A stretch of DNA of 64,000 bases from Prochlorococcus sp. AG-347-J19 (lineage in GTDB: Bacteria; Cyanobacteriota; Cyanobacteriia; PCC-6307; Cyanobiaceae), in contig QCBV01000007.1 in assembly GCA_003279015.1 (NCBI GenBank), positions 1 through 64,000 of the forward strand, given 5' to 3'. The notes beneath the pieces are model-generated. The model searched no databases. It was not told where the DNA came from and saw only the letters and a program-made list of their open reading frames with translations. Every line of letters begins with the position of its first letter. Position 1 is the stretch's first letter. Shown piece after piece: positions 1 to 7,658 of the stretch. The translations under genes and the position numbers were made by a program.

Positions 1-214
1 CTTCTGACTCTATTGTCTCTTCTTTAACTTCACTTTCTTCTGGTTCCTCTGATTTTTCTTCTGACTCTATTGTCTCTTCATCTTTACTTAAGAGGAACTT
101 TAATAGTTTTTTGAATAATGAGAAACCTTTTTCAACTCTTTTTGGACCTAAAATTGAAAGCAAAATTACTAATATTATGAATATTTCAGGTGAATTTAAA
201 CCTAATAGTTTCAT
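1..214 (-). CDS. TatA/TatB-like (Hcf106/MttA family) protein, 3' end cut off by window edge
   Basis: Partial gene reading leftward from an ATG at 212-214; its C-terminus lies beyond base 1. The first 45 residues resemble a Tat translocase TatA/B subunit: a Ser-Pro-Glu-Ile start, one hydrophobic helix, a Gly-Pro-Lys turn (LGPKRVEKG) and an amphipathic helix (FSLFKKLLKFLLS). In that family the protein helps move folded proteins across the thylakoid or plasma membrane. After it comes a very acidic tail containing a 19-residue repeat (period 57 bases) starting EETIESEE; a second copy begins before the edge. The TatA/B call rests on pattern only; a structural membrane protein with a similar start is possible. 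Confidence 0.6.
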   Translation of the reverse strand, partial: MKLLGLNSPEIFIILVILLSILGPKRVEKGFSLFKKLLKFLLSKDEETIESEEKSEEPEESEVKEETIESE

Positions 215-261
215 AAAATTTCATATTCTATTTATATTTTAGTACATGCTAAAAATTTATT

Positions 262-654
262 CTAATTATTCTCAAAAGTTGGTAAATAGAGTTCCCTATT
301 TGATGCAATTAAACCTTCTTCTTTAAAAAAAATCTCAAGGTCTTTTAGATCATTTATGTCTACAAATTCACCACAATTATCTAGTATATTATTATGGGTG
401 AAATTCCATAAATCAGCCAAATATTCGTCATCATCTGGAAATGCTACAAATTTCAAATATGTATTATTCAAAGCATATTCACTAGCAAAATCAGAATCTA
501 AACCTTCCCTCTTAGCATCACAAAAAACTTTAGCAAATCTTTTGCCTACGGAAGTTTGAGCACTTGATAAATCTAAATTACCCTGAATAGCATTTACATT
601 TATTGGTGCAATAAAAATAATTATTGGAAGAAAAATAGATAATAATATAAACAA
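262..654 (-). CDS. Hypothetical secreted protein, 130 aa
   Basis: Unrecognised. Residues 1-22 form a clear Sec signal peptide (hydrophobic core ending in VNA, cleavage expected before IQG), so the mature protein of about 108 residues should sit in the periplasm or thylakoid lumen. The mature part is mostly helical and acidic, with two cysteines (one in VFCDAKREG, one in DNCGEF) that could form a disulfide. It reads in the same direction as the TatA/B-like gene at the left edge, 47 bases upstream of it. No known domain could be named. Confidence 0.6.
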   Translation of the reverse strand: MFILLSIFLPIIIFIAPINVNAIQGNLDLSSAQTSVGKRFAKVFCDAKREGLDSDFASEYALNNTYLKFVAFPDDDEYLADLWNFTHNNILDNCGEFVDINDLKDLEIFFKEEGLIASNRELYLPTFENN

Positions 655-825
655 GAAAAAATTTCCTTTTTAAATTTCAACTCAACATAAAATAGCAAGA
701 AAAGTAATTAATTAGGCCTATTTTAGTAAAAGCACTTATTATAAATTAAGAAATAAATAGAAAACATAAAATCAGCTCCATATCTGAATTTATAATAAAG
801 AAAGATAAAAAAATTTAAAAATTAT

Positions 826-1827
826 ATGACTTCAAATATAAGGCTAAAAGGAAGGGGAGTTAATAGGATAATTACGAGTAAGATCATGCTATCGCCATTA
901 GCAGGAGTTACAGATAACATTTTTAGACGACTTGTACGTAAATGGGCTCCAAACTCTTTACTTTTTACAGAAATGATAAATGCCACAAGTCTTAAAAAAG
1001 GATATGGCACACATAAAATCAATCAAATAGATTTAGAAGAAGGTCCAATTGGAGTACAAATATTTGATAATAGGCCATATGCTGTTTCTGAAGCTGCGAA
1101 ACAAGCTGAGGACTCTGGAGCTTTCTTAATTGATATAAATATGGGATGTCCAGTAAAAAAAATTGCAAAGAAAGGGGGAGGCAGTGCTTTAATTAAAGAT
1201 CGAAAACTTGCTATAGAATTAGTCAAAAATGTTGTAAAAGCTGTTAGGGTTCCAGTAACAGTAAAAACACGAATCGGATGGGATAGTAAAGAAGAGAATA
1301 TAGAGGATTTCTTATTTAAACTTCAAGATGCGGGAGCAACGATGATCACACTTCATGGAAGAACTAGAAAACAGGGTTTTTCAGGCAAGTCAGATTGGGA
1401 AATGATCGGGAGACTTAAAAAGTTGTTGGAAATTCCAGTAGTTGCTAATGGAGATATCAAAAATCCAGATGACGCTCTTAATTGTTTAAAAAAAACAAAT
1501 GCTGATGGTGTAATGATTGGACGAGGAATTTTAGGATCCCCATGGAAAATAGGAGAAATAGATTATGCCCTTAGAGAAAATCAAAATTTTAAAGAACCAA
1601 ACACAGAAGAAAAACTATATTTAATTATTGAGCATCTTGATGCATTAATAAAAGAAAAAGGAGATCACGGCTTGCTAATTGCAAGGAAACATATCTCATG
1701 GACATGCAAGGACTTTAAAGGAGCATCAAATTTGAGAAATAACTTGGTTAGAGCTGTTGATAAAAATGAAGTTAAAAATTTAATAATTAAAATGATTAAA
1801 ACTTTGAATCATGAAAAAAATAGATAA
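826..1827 (+). CDS. dus: tRNA-dihydrouridine synthase
   Basis: FMN-dependent enzyme that reduces uridine to dihydrouridine in the D-loop of tRNA (COG0042 / NifR3-type family). TIM-barrel signatures are visible: MLSPLAGVTD at 21-30, the catalytic-cysteine motif DINMGCPVKK at about 103-112 (Cys108), LHGRTRKQGFSG near 180, ANGDI near 207 and GVMIGRG near 230. Length (333 aa) is normal for the family. The first 20 residues are not conserved in the family, and Met21 (position 886) is an alternative start. It is followed after 24 bases by a DUF2470 gene on the same strand. Confidence 0.93.
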   Translation: MTSNIRLKGRGVNRIITSKIMLSPLAGVTDNIFRRLVRKWAPNSLLFTEMINATSLKKGYGTHKINQIDLEEGPIGVQIFDNRPYAVSEAAKQAEDSGAFLIDINMGCPVKKIAKKGGGSALIKDRKLAIELVKNVVKAVRVPVTVKTRIGWDSKEENIEDFLFKLQDAGATMITLHGRTRKQGFSGKSDWEMIGRLKKLLEIPVVANGDIKNPDDALNCLKKTNADGVMIGRGILGSPWKIGEIDYALRENQNFKEPNTEEKLYLIIEHLDALIKEKGDHGLLIARKHISWTCKDFKGASNLRNNLVRAVDKNEVKNLIIKMIKTLNHEKNR

Positions 1828-1851
1828 GCTTAAAATAAATTTATTTTTTAA

Positions 1852-2109
1852 ATGAAAATTATTAGTAAAGAAACAAGTAAAAGAGTTTGTGATCACATGA
1901 ACAATGATCACATAGATTCAGTGCACAAATATCTTATTCATTATGGGAAGATATCAAGATTTGAGAATGCTTATATGGAAGAAATTAATAATAGTTATAT
2001 AAAAATCAATTACGATGGCCAATCAGCAATTATCAATTTTAAAAATGAAATATCTGAAGAAGAAATTCATTCAACTTTAGTATCAATGATTAAAGACATT
2101 AAAAAATAA
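1852..2109 (+). CDS. DUF2470 domain protein
   Basis: Small protein of 85 aa that consists almost only of a DUF2470 domain, the C-terminal domain also found in HugZ-type heme-utilisation proteins and plant glutamyl-tRNA reductase-binding proteins. The typical motif is an N-terminal helix followed by DHMNNDHIDS, with His and Asn residues near 14-20, then a beta-rich part. By family analogy it may bind heme or a heme-pathway enzyme, but no substrate can be read from the sequence. It lies 24 bases downstream of the dihydrouridine synthase gene and may be cotranscribed. Confidence 0.75.
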   Translation: MKIISKETSKRVCDHMNNDHIDSVHKYLIHYGKISRFENAYMEEINNSYIKINYDGQSAIINFKNEISEEEIHSTLVSMIKDIKK

Positions 2110-2128
2110 AATAATTTATAAAAAAATT

Positions 2129-2293
2129 TTAATTTTTATTTTCATAGTAATCAGTTATCTTTTTACATTCTTCAAATGAAAGCATGCTTAATCTAGATGT
2201 GGCTTTTATTCTTAGAATTGCACAAACAGCTAATAAATCAGCACTATCAACATTAAGTGCTTCAGAAAGTTCTAGGACCCTAAGACCTTTCAT
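2129..2293 (-). CDS. 54-aa protein resembling the IF-2 N-terminal domain
   Basis: Short gene starting at the ATG at 2291-2293. The translation begins MKGLRVLELSEALNVDSADL and ends in ENKN. The pattern 'R-V-x-E-L-S-x-x-L-N-V-x-S-x-D-L-L' followed by a second helix matches the small helical N-terminal domain of translation initiation factor IF-2 (IF2_N), here as a free-standing protein. Function is unknown; a nucleic-acid or ribosome contact is an inference. Upstream in frame is a TAG with no other usable start. Confidence 0.6.
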   Translation of the reverse strand: MKGLRVLELSEALNVDSADLLAVCAILRIKATSRLSMLSFEECKKITDYYENKN

Positions 2294-2334
2294 TAGTATT
2301 AAAAATCTTTTCTACATTATCAAGAATCTTTAAA

Positions 2335-2571
2335 TCAATGGGCTGCATTTTTCCCTAAACCTGCTACGAATGGAAAAGTTTGTTCATCACCAAATATATC
2401 TTCTACCGAAGAATTAGAAATATTAGTCTTTTTATTATCAGGCTTAATTTCTTCAATTTCATTAGAAATATTATCTTTAATGCTATTTTCAATTTCTTTT
2501 GCTAATAAATTATTCGTATTAGAAAATATTGAAAAAACTAATACACATAAAAACAAAACAATTCTTTTCAT
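2335..2571 (-). CDS. Hypothetical secreted protein, 78 aa
   Basis: Unrecognised. Residues 1-24 are a signal peptide (MKRIVLFLCVLVFSIF, ending LLAKE). The mature part is a low-complexity, Asn/Glu/Lys-rich linker followed by a distinct, better ordered C-terminus (FGDEQTFPFVAGLGKNAAH), which is the most likely functional piece. It lies just upstream of the small IF2_N-like gene on the same strand, 41 bases apart, and may be cotranscribed with it. Confidence 0.6.
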   Translation of the reverse strand: MKRIVLFLCVLVFSIFSNTNNLLAKEIENSIKDNISNEIEEIKPDNKKTNISNSSVEDIFGDEQTFPFVAGLGKNAAH

Positions 2572-2672
2572 AAAAAAAATTTATCTAATACTATTGTTAT
2601 ATGCCAATAGAGTTATTTAGAAAAACTAGGTAATTTTAAAACAAATCTATATAAATCAAAATCAAAAAATAT

Positions 2673-2909
2673 TCATCTTCCCAACTTATTTCTATTTTTA
2701 AATCTAATTAAAAAATAAAAACCTAGTAACAAAAGAATCGCCAAGGAGTACTGATTAAGAAAAACATAAACCATATACACGAGAAAGGGGAATAAGCACG
2801 CCCTCTTGAAATTTAATTTCTGTTCCTTTGACATATTTTTCCAATTTAAATATTCTTCCCATTGAAAAATCTTCTTCATTTTTCTACTTCTATTTTTACG
2901 ATTAAACAT
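2673..2909 (-). CDS. Hypothetical membrane protein, 78 aa
   Basis: Unrecognised. A basic, Trp-containing N-terminal part is followed by two closely spaced hydrophobic helices (about residues 37-51 and 55-68) and a basic tail. Met11 (position 2879, MKKIFQWEEY) is an equally plausible start because the first ten residues are all polar or basic. No domain recognised. Confidence 0.5.
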   Translation of the reverse strand: MFNRKNRSRKMKKIFQWEEYLNWKNMSKEQKLNFKRACLFPFLVYMVYVFLNQYSLAILLLLGFYFLIRFKNRNKLGR

Positions 2910-3014
2910 AGCTTTAGAAATATAGTTTTGATGATTCTTATGTTAATAAACAAAATTAATCTACAATATTAATATAAGTTTTTTCATTGAATAAAAATAT
3001 TTTTTAAATAAAAG

Positions 3015-3434
3015 ATGAACTCAAAACCAGTTTGGAAAATAGAAAAAATTGTTTTACCTCAACATGCAGATCATGCAGGCGTAATGTGGCACGGTAATTA
3101 TTTTAATTGGCTTGAAGAAAGCCGAATAACTGCACTTTCAGAAGTAGGTATAAGTTATTTCGAACTAACTAAAAATGGCTTAGATTTACCTTTAATCAAT
3201 ACTTCAATAAAATATAAATCTCCTTTATTTCTTGGTGAAAAAATAACAATAGAGAGCGAATTCAATATTGAAAAAAGTCCTAGGATTAATATAATTTCAA
3301 AATTTCATAACAAAAAAAATGAAATCTTAACGATTGCTGAAGTCAATTTAGTCTTAATAAATAAACTGAATTTTTCTATAATAAGAAAAAGGCCAGATTT
3401 CTTATCGGAAGCCTTTAGTAAATTAAACGGTTGA
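3015..3434 (+). CDS. Hotdog-fold acyl-CoA thioesterase (possible DHNA-CoA thioesterase)
   Basis: 139-aa single-domain protein of the 4-hydroxybenzoyl-CoA thioesterase family. The signature HADHAGVMWHGNYFNWLEES at 17-36 contains the catalytic Asp19 and the Gly-Val-x-Trp-His turn, followed by a beta-rich region (IKYKSPLFLGEKITIES) typical of the hotdog sheet. Length matches the cyanobacterial enzyme that hydrolyses 1,4-dihydroxy-2-naphthoyl-CoA in phylloquinone synthesis, so that role is likely, but other acyl-CoA substrates cannot be excluded from sequence alone. The gene stands alone, divergent from the preceding membrane-protein gene. Confidence 0.82.
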   Translation: MNSKPVWKIEKIVLPQHADHAGVMWHGNYFNWLEESRITALSEVGISYFELTKNGLDLPLINTSIKYKSPLFLGEKITIESEFNIEKSPRINIISKFHNKKNEILTIAEVNLVLINKLNFSIIRKRPDFLSEAFSKLNG

Positions 3435-3476
3435 AATTATTATCCGCTAATTGAACGATTTATTAATGTATTTATT

Positions 3477-3674
3477 ATGAATATATTTCAAGTTATTGAT
3501 TCTTATCAATATGAAATGGAATCAAGATATCAAGAAAAATCAATGCTCACAAATCTTTTTACAGAGCACAAATTTATAGGATGGTTAGGGTTGTTTGTAG
3601 TATTTTTCTCTATCTTTGCAATTTTTGTTTTTCAATTTCTTGAGTGGGAAAGTAATGACAATAATAAAAGTTAA
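3477..3674 (+). CDS. Hypothetical single-helix membrane protein, 65 aa
   Basis: Unrecognised. An acidic/polar N-terminal segment of about 30 residues is followed by one strong transmembrane helix (about 34-55, FIGWLGLFVVFFSIFAIFVF) and a short acidic tail. It starts 42 bases after the thioesterase gene and may share its transcript. Confidence 0.5.
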   Translation: MNIFQVIDSYQYEMESRYQEKSMLTNLFTEHKFIGWLGLFVVFFSIFAIFVFQFLEWESNDNNKS

Positions 3675-3715
3675 GAAGATTTAGTGCTTATAATTCAACT
3701 GAATGAATTTAAAAA

Positions 3716-3967
3716 ATGGCTATCTACTTAAAAATAACAAACCCTACAGAGGTCGTAAAAAAAAAGACCTCAAAATGGCTTACAGATATTACACCTGAAA
3801 GAATTGATAGAAAATTGGTCGAAGATGAAGTAATAAAAGGCATTATCGAGCAATTAACATTAGAAGGCATAAAAGGAGAAATATCAGCAATTAATGGGCT
3901 TGAAGTATATGAATCTTCAGTAATAACAAAAAATAATTTTGTTATTAGAAAAACAAAAACTTTTTAG
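3716..3967 (+). CDS. Hypothetical soluble protein, 83 aa
   Basis: Unrecognised. A small soluble, Lys- and Glu-rich protein with an expected beta-alpha-beta layout: a short strand (MAIYLKITN), a long middle helix (residues about 30-52, RIDRKLVEDEVIKGIIEQL) and two C-terminal strands. No cysteines, no signal peptide. It is followed after 20 bases by the Mrr-like nuclease gene on the same strand. Confidence 0.55.
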   Translation: MAIYLKITNPTEVVKKKTSKWLTDITPERIDRKLVEDEVIKGIIEQLTLEGIKGEISAINGLEVYESSVITKNNFVIRKTKTF

Positions 3968-3987
3968 ATAGACAATAAAAATCTTTA

Positions 3988-4857
3988 ATGAAATTTTTTT
4001 TTATTTTAATTATTTTTATCATTTTTTTAATTTTTATAATTGTAAGAAATTATCTAATTAAAAAGAAAAAGTTAAAATTAAATAATGCCTTAAATTCCAA
4101 TTTCTTTATTCAAACAATTAATAATTTAATAGACGAGAACAAATACAATTTGTTAGAAGAGAGGATCAGATTAAGGGAAATTGATGCTTACGGTAACGAG
4201 GATTATAAAAAATGGATTGGCAATCCACCTCTTGATGAAAAAGCCATTGAGAAGAATATATTTAATGGATCTAAGCGATTTAAAGAGGGCATACCATACT
4301 TCTGGGAAAAAGTAATTTTAAAAAAATTTGGAAGTATGGAATTATTTTTCGAAAAGTGGAGATCGTATTGTAATGAAAATCCTACTATTGATGATGAGAT
4401 AGTTGGATCTATTAGAAAGCTCGAGACTGAAGATTGGTTTGTTTTCATAGCAAGTCAAATAGAGAAATCATGCTTAAACTTAATAGAAAAAAACTACTCA
4501 AGTAAAAACAAGGGCAACTACAAAAAAGGTATTAGATTTGAAAATCATTGTATGGAAATTCTCAAACAAAATGGCTGGGAAGTAAAAGAAACCCCTAATA
4601 CAGGGGATCAAGGGGTTGACTTAATTGCGTCAATAAATGATTTGAGAATATGTATACAATGCAAAGATCATGAAAAAGCAATTGGAAATAAAGCAGTTCA
4701 GGAAATTTCAGCTGGTAAATTATTTTGGAAAGGTACACATGCAATAATAGTCTCAAAATCCGGCTTTACAAAGTCTGCTCATCAACTAGCAAAATCAAAT
4801 AAAGTGAAACTGATCAATGAATATCAATTAAAAGATTTAGAAAAGTTTATTATCTAA
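3988..4857 (+). CDS. Membrane-anchored restriction endonuclease-like (Mrr_cat) protein
   Basis: The N-terminus (residues 3-20) is a strong membrane helix followed by a run of lysines, so the rest should face the cytoplasm. Residues 180-289 form a PD-(D/E)xK nuclease domain of the Mrr/Tsp45I type: Glu185 in GIRFENHCMEI, the GDQGVDLIA motif with Asp211, and IQCKDH with Gln224 and Lys226. All catalytic residues look intact. The middle (30-175) is unrecognised and helical. Such proteins can act in DNA defence or in DNA turnover at the membrane; no methylase or other restriction gene is nearby. Confidence 0.75.
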   Translation: MKFFFILIIFIIFLIFIIVRNYLIKKKKLKLNNALNSNFFIQTINNLIDENKYNLLEERIRLREIDAYGNEDYKKWIGNPPLDEKAIEKNIFNGSKRFKEGIPYFWEKVILKKFGSMELFFEKWRSYCNENPTIDDEIVGSIRKLETEDWFVFIASQIEKSCLNLIEKNYSSKNKGNYKKGIRFENHCMEILKQNGWEVKETPNTGDQGVDLIASINDLRICIQCKDHEKAIGNKAVQEISAGKLFWKGTHAIIVSKSGFTKSAHQLAKSNKVKLINEYQLKDLEKFII

Positions 4858-4862
4858 ATAGT

Positions 4863-5267
4863 TTATATCAATTGAATTAAGCCCTCTTTATAAAGCAAAA
4901 GTGTTGTAAAAATTCCTGAGGCCCACATTAAACCTCTAGCTATAGGGATATTAAATACATATGCACCAATATATAAAAAACGAAAAATAGGATGAATCAA
5001 TGCTGCAATTATTGCAATATTAGAGTCAGTTAAAGTAATCAAACAAAGAAGACATGCTGGTGCATGTAAGGAAATACTTTCCCAACAATTTTGATGACAC
5101 CAAACTGCTCTTTTTCCAAAAGAAGGTAATTCATCGAATAAAGCCCTTGGAGCAGACATATTTTCAACAGAATATCCCGCCTTAACTCTCCCTATAGTTA
5201 ATGGAATAATGGATAATAAAACAACAACCACTGATAGACAAAGGCTCCAGGCAAAAGCTACTTGCAT
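4863..5267 (-). CDS. MAPEG family membrane protein
   Basis: 134 aa with four hydrophobic helices and the family's loop (GRVKAGYSVENMSAPRA, then the Arg/Trp/His-containing segment GKRAVWCHQNCWES). MAPEG proteins are integral membrane, often glutathione-dependent enzymes; cyanobacterial members of this type (COG3686-like) have no proven substrate. The gene is convergent with the Mrr-like nuclease gene, 5 bases apart. Confidence 0.75.
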   Translation of the reverse strand: MQVAFAWSLCLSVVVVLLSIIPLTIGRVKAGYSVENMSAPRALFDELPSFGKRAVWCHQNCWESISLHAPACLLCLITLTDSNIAIIAALIHPIFRFLYIGAYVFNIPIARGLMWASGIFTTLLLYKEGLIQLI

Positions 5268-5384
5268 ATGATTTAAATAATATTATTAGCTTAATAATTG
5301 AAGCTCGTTATCGTGATAAATGAAAAATCATTACCATAGATAAAACTTTGCAAAAAATGCTGTAATTTATAAAAAAAATCATTT

Positions 5385-5510
5385 ATGGATATTTCAAAGA
5401 TAGTTTTAATTTTTGGCATAAGTTTACTGATATATTTTGCTTTTCTTTTTTTGGGATTTTTTCTTAAGAATAAAAATCTAAAGGCACAGAATCTAAAAAA
5501 AGAAGAATAG
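5385..5510 (+). CDS. 41-aa single-helix membrane protein
   Basis: Short ORF with an ATG at 5385: a hydrophobic helix (IVLIFGISLLIYFAFLFLGF) followed by a basic and then acidic tail ending LKKEE. The charge layout (helix then Lys-rich stretch) is that of a real small membrane protein, and it is more believable than the overlapping minus-strand reading frame. No family recognised. Confidence 0.45.
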   Translation: MDISKIVLIFGISLLIYFAFLFLGFFLKNKNLKAQNLKKEE

Positions 5511-5573
5511 ATTTTTAATGCCACGAAAATTTACTATTTTCTCAATATTTTTATATCTTTTTGAATATATTTC

Positions 5574-5645
5574 ATGGAAATAAAATTTGATCCAAATAAT
5601 AATAAGGAATATTTGAAATTAAATAATACAGTTGCTGGTATATGA
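5574..5645 (+). CDS. Possible 23-codon upstream ORF overlapping the next start (ATGA)
   Basis: Starts at ATG 5574 (MEIKFDPNNNKEY) and ends in TGA at 5643-5645, which overlaps the ATG of the following gene (5642). The stop-start overlap is the form seen in translational coupling. There is no clear ribosome-binding site and the peptide has no recognisable feature, so this is only a candidate. Confidence 0.25.
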   Translation: MEIKFDPNNNKEYLKLNNTVAGI

Positions 5646-5935
5646 AAAAATTTTATAAATTTCTTAAAAGTTTTCTATTTGTATCACTTTGGCTTATTTT
5701 ATCCTCATTTTTAACCCAATATTGGAATACCTTTCATTGGGAATATATTTACTTAAACTTCAGAATTATATTTGATAAAGAATTTTGGTTTGTTTTAGAT
5801 AAAATTCTTTTAGGATTTGATTTTGGTTATTGGTTAGAAGAAGCACTAAAATTCCTAAGTTACGAAATACCTAAAGAATCATTTAAATATCTACCAATTT
5901 ATTTCGTATTAAAGTCTATTTGGATAAAGAATTAA
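5642..5935 (+). CDS. Hypothetical protein, 97 aa, membrane-associated
   Basis: Unrecognised. The N-terminus has a basic start and one hydrophobic helix (about 8-24, FLKSFLFVSLWLILSSFL); the rest is very rich in aromatic residues (Trp, Phe, Tyr) with alternating acidic residues, suggesting interfacial helices on the membrane surface. The ATG overlaps the stop of a 23-codon upstream ORF. Confidence 0.5.
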   Translation: MKKFYKFLKSFLFVSLWLILSSFLTQYWNTFHWEYIYLNFRIIFDKEFWFVLDKILLGFDFGYWLEEALKFLSYEIPKESFKYLPIYFVLKSIWIKN

Positions 5936-5944
5936 TTTATATTT

Positions 5945-6487
5945 TTAATAGATTTTAATAAATTCCTTGAAATTCTTGAATAAAGTCGGTGAATTTATTT
6001 TTCTTAAAACAAATAAAGTTCCTTTATCACCTCTACAGATTCTAAGCTTATTACTTAAATAAGTTATCTCTAACCACCCTAATTGTTCATTATTTATTTC
6101 TTTCATAGCCTTTATATTTTTTCTTCCAAATTTAGGACCAATAACACCAGCATGTGTAAATTTGACCCCAATTTTTTTTTCATTTATGTAATTAAGTCTT
6201 ATTAAAATGCCAGTACCAATAATTGATTTTATTCCTCTAGGTTTAAGTAAATTAAGACCATTTAAATTTAAGGGATCAAGAATTTGAAGGTTATCAATAA
6301 AAGGAGAATATTTTAAAAAAGGGCTATTAGAACTACTCCACCTAAGCTCCCAAACACCCTGCAAATCATTTCTATCTTTGGTAAAGGAAAAATTATGATC
6401 AATTTCAAGTTGTTCGGCAATAGTACGTATACTCTCTGAATTTGGAGATTTAAGAAGTAAATTTAATAAATCATTTTCGATTTCCAT
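5945..6487 (-). CDS. PAP/fibrillin (plastid lipid-associated protein) family
   Basis: 180-aa lipocalin-like protein of the PAP_fibrillin family, whose members bind lipids or quinones at thylakoids and plastoglobule-like bodies. Family hallmarks: LQGVWELRWSSSNSPFLKYS at about 43-62, the strand LQILDPLNLNG, and the C-terminal RICRGDKGTLFVLRK block at about 148-162. No signal peptide. A second family member lies at 8917-9687. It is convergent with the preceding hypothetical gene, 9 bases apart. Confidence 0.8.
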   Translation of the reverse strand: MEIENDLLNLLLKSPNSESIRTIAEQLEIDHNFSFTKDRNDLQGVWELRWSSSNSPFLKYSPFIDNLQILDPLNLNGLNLLKPRGIKSIIGTGILIRLNYINEKKIGVKFTHAGVIGPKFGRKNIKAMKEINNEQLGWLEITYLSNKLRICRGDKGTLFVLRKINSPTLFKNFKEFIKIY

Positions 6488-6568
6488 TTAATAAACGCTG
6501 GAGTATATAGAGCTAAGGATAAATACTTACCTCCATGTGCTATATTCTACCCAGAATATGTTGATTTG

Positions 6569-6853
6569 ATGACAAAGAGCTATTGGCTAAAGAAAATTTC
6601 AATTCCAAATGCTGATTTATTTCTGGAATATATAAGGACAGTATTGCCTTGGATTAAATCTGTGGGTGGAGTAATAGTAAAAAGAGATTTAATACAAGAA
6701 TCAACTTCAAATGAATGGGATGGAGGGCAGCTTGGATTAGTAATTGAATTCGAATCAAAATTTGCTGCTAAAAAAGCATTTTATTCTGAAGTATTTCAGA
6801 AATATCTGCAGTCCAGAGATTTAATGGAACTAGTTACTATAAGTACTCTTTAA
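6569..6853 (+). CDS. DUF1330 family protein
   Basis: 94 aa, ferredoxin-like dimeric alpha-beta barrel of the DUF1330 type: start strand (SYWLKKISIPNADLFLEY), a Gly-Gly turn (SVGGVIVKRD), and the helix after VIEFESKFAAKKAFYSEVF. A TTG immediately upstream (6566) extends the frame by one codon; the ATG at 6569 is the natural start. Function is unknown for this family. Confidence 0.75.
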   Translation: MTKSYWLKKISIPNADLFLEYIRTVLPWIKSVGGVIVKRDLIQESTSNEWDGGQLGLVIEFESKFAAKKAFYSEVFQKYLQSRDLMELVTISTL

Positions 6854-6989
6854 AAAATCAACCAATATCGACCTCATACAAACAACTTATAAGTATTTAT
6901 TACTAATAAATTATTTATGTAATATTTATAACTTCACTAGCAATAGCATATTTTGCAAAATTTAATTGTAAAAGTAATCCGTTAATCAA

Positions 6990-7169
6990 ATGAACTATTC
7001 AACAGAAAAAGATGATTATTTGATGACAACTCCATATACAAAGAAAATTCAGCAAAAATTTGAAAAGGTTAAATCATTTTTAGAGCAAAATGGATTTAAT
7101 CCTTCATCAGAGAGCTTAATGCAAGATATAGTTAGCTCAGAAGAATATATTGCTAAAAATGGCTTATAA
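6990..7169 (+). CDS. Hypothetical protein, 59 aa
   Basis: Short soluble ORF starting MNYSTEKDDYLMTTPYTKKI and ending EEYIAKNGL. It reads as two amphipathic helices (IQQKFEKVKSFLEQNG and SESLMQDIVSSEEYIAK) joined by a short loop. No family recognised; codon use and composition resemble the neighbours. Confidence 0.5.
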   Translation: MNYSTEKDDYLMTTPYTKKIQQKFEKVKSFLEQNGFNPSSESLMQDIVSSEEYIAKNGL

Positions 7170-7173
7170 AATA

Positions 7174-7353
7174 TCAGAATATATTCAGAGTCCTTAAATA
7201 ATAAAAACCGCCTATTAGAAAAGGTAATAATATTCCAATAAATAAAAATATGGATTTCTTGGATTCGCCTTCTGATATGGGGTTAATTTCTGGTTCAATT
7301 GCAAAGCCATTTTGTCTACCACCGCTTTCGGTTGTATAACCTTTTTTATTCAT
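7174..7353 (-). CDS. Ssl1498-type light-harvesting-like small protein
   Basis: 59 aa from the ATG at 7351. The start KGYTTESGGRQNGFAIEPEI matches the N-terminal pattern 'Y-T-T-E-x-G-G-x-x-N-x-F-A-x-E-P' of cyanobacterial Ssl1498-family proteins, which resemble the leader of high-light-inducible proteins. A single membrane helix follows (SIFLFIGILLPFLIGGFYYL) with no chlorophyll-binding Glu-x-x-His motif. A thylakoid location and a link to photosystem assembly are inferred from the family. Confidence 0.65.
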   Translation of the reverse strand: MNKKGYTTESGGRQNGFAIEPEINPISEGESKKSIFLFIGILLPFLIGGFYYLRTLNIF

Positions 7354-7438
7354 AAGAAAAATAATCTATGCAGATTATCTCATGTAAAAACTTATTTAAA
7401 AAAATTTTTTACATTTAGAATTAAACTAATTTTAAAAT

Positions 7439-7573
7439 CTAATAATTGATTTCAATCTGAGATTTCAATTTGGCAGCTTTTTTTAAAAGACCTACAACTT
7501 CCTTACGGCCAGTAGCAAACTCAGCCTTGTTAAGTAATTCGCTATATTTTTTTGTGATTTCTCTATGGTTCAT
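7439..7573 (-). CDS. Small conserved-type helical protein, 44 aa
   Basis: Short gene from the ATG at 7571: MNHREITKKYSELLNKAEFA, then a basic helix (GRKEVVGLLKKAAKLKSQIE). It reads as two amphipathic, Lys-rich helices typical of small cyanobacterial proteins of unknown role. No domain could be named. Confidence 0.5.
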   Translation of the reverse strand: MNHREITKKYSELLNKAEFATGRKEVVGLLKKAAKLKSQIEINY

Positions 7574-7658
7574 TTTGGATATTATCTTCCTAAATTATAA
7601 AGTTACTAAAAAAAGTTTTTGTATAAAAGATATCAAAAAAGATTTTAAGTACCTTTAC

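Noticed and set aside
5291-5524. Minus-strand 77-codon ORF
   Set aside because: It overlaps a more plausible 41-aa membrane protein on the plus strand; its product is basic and aromatic with no fold-like pattern.
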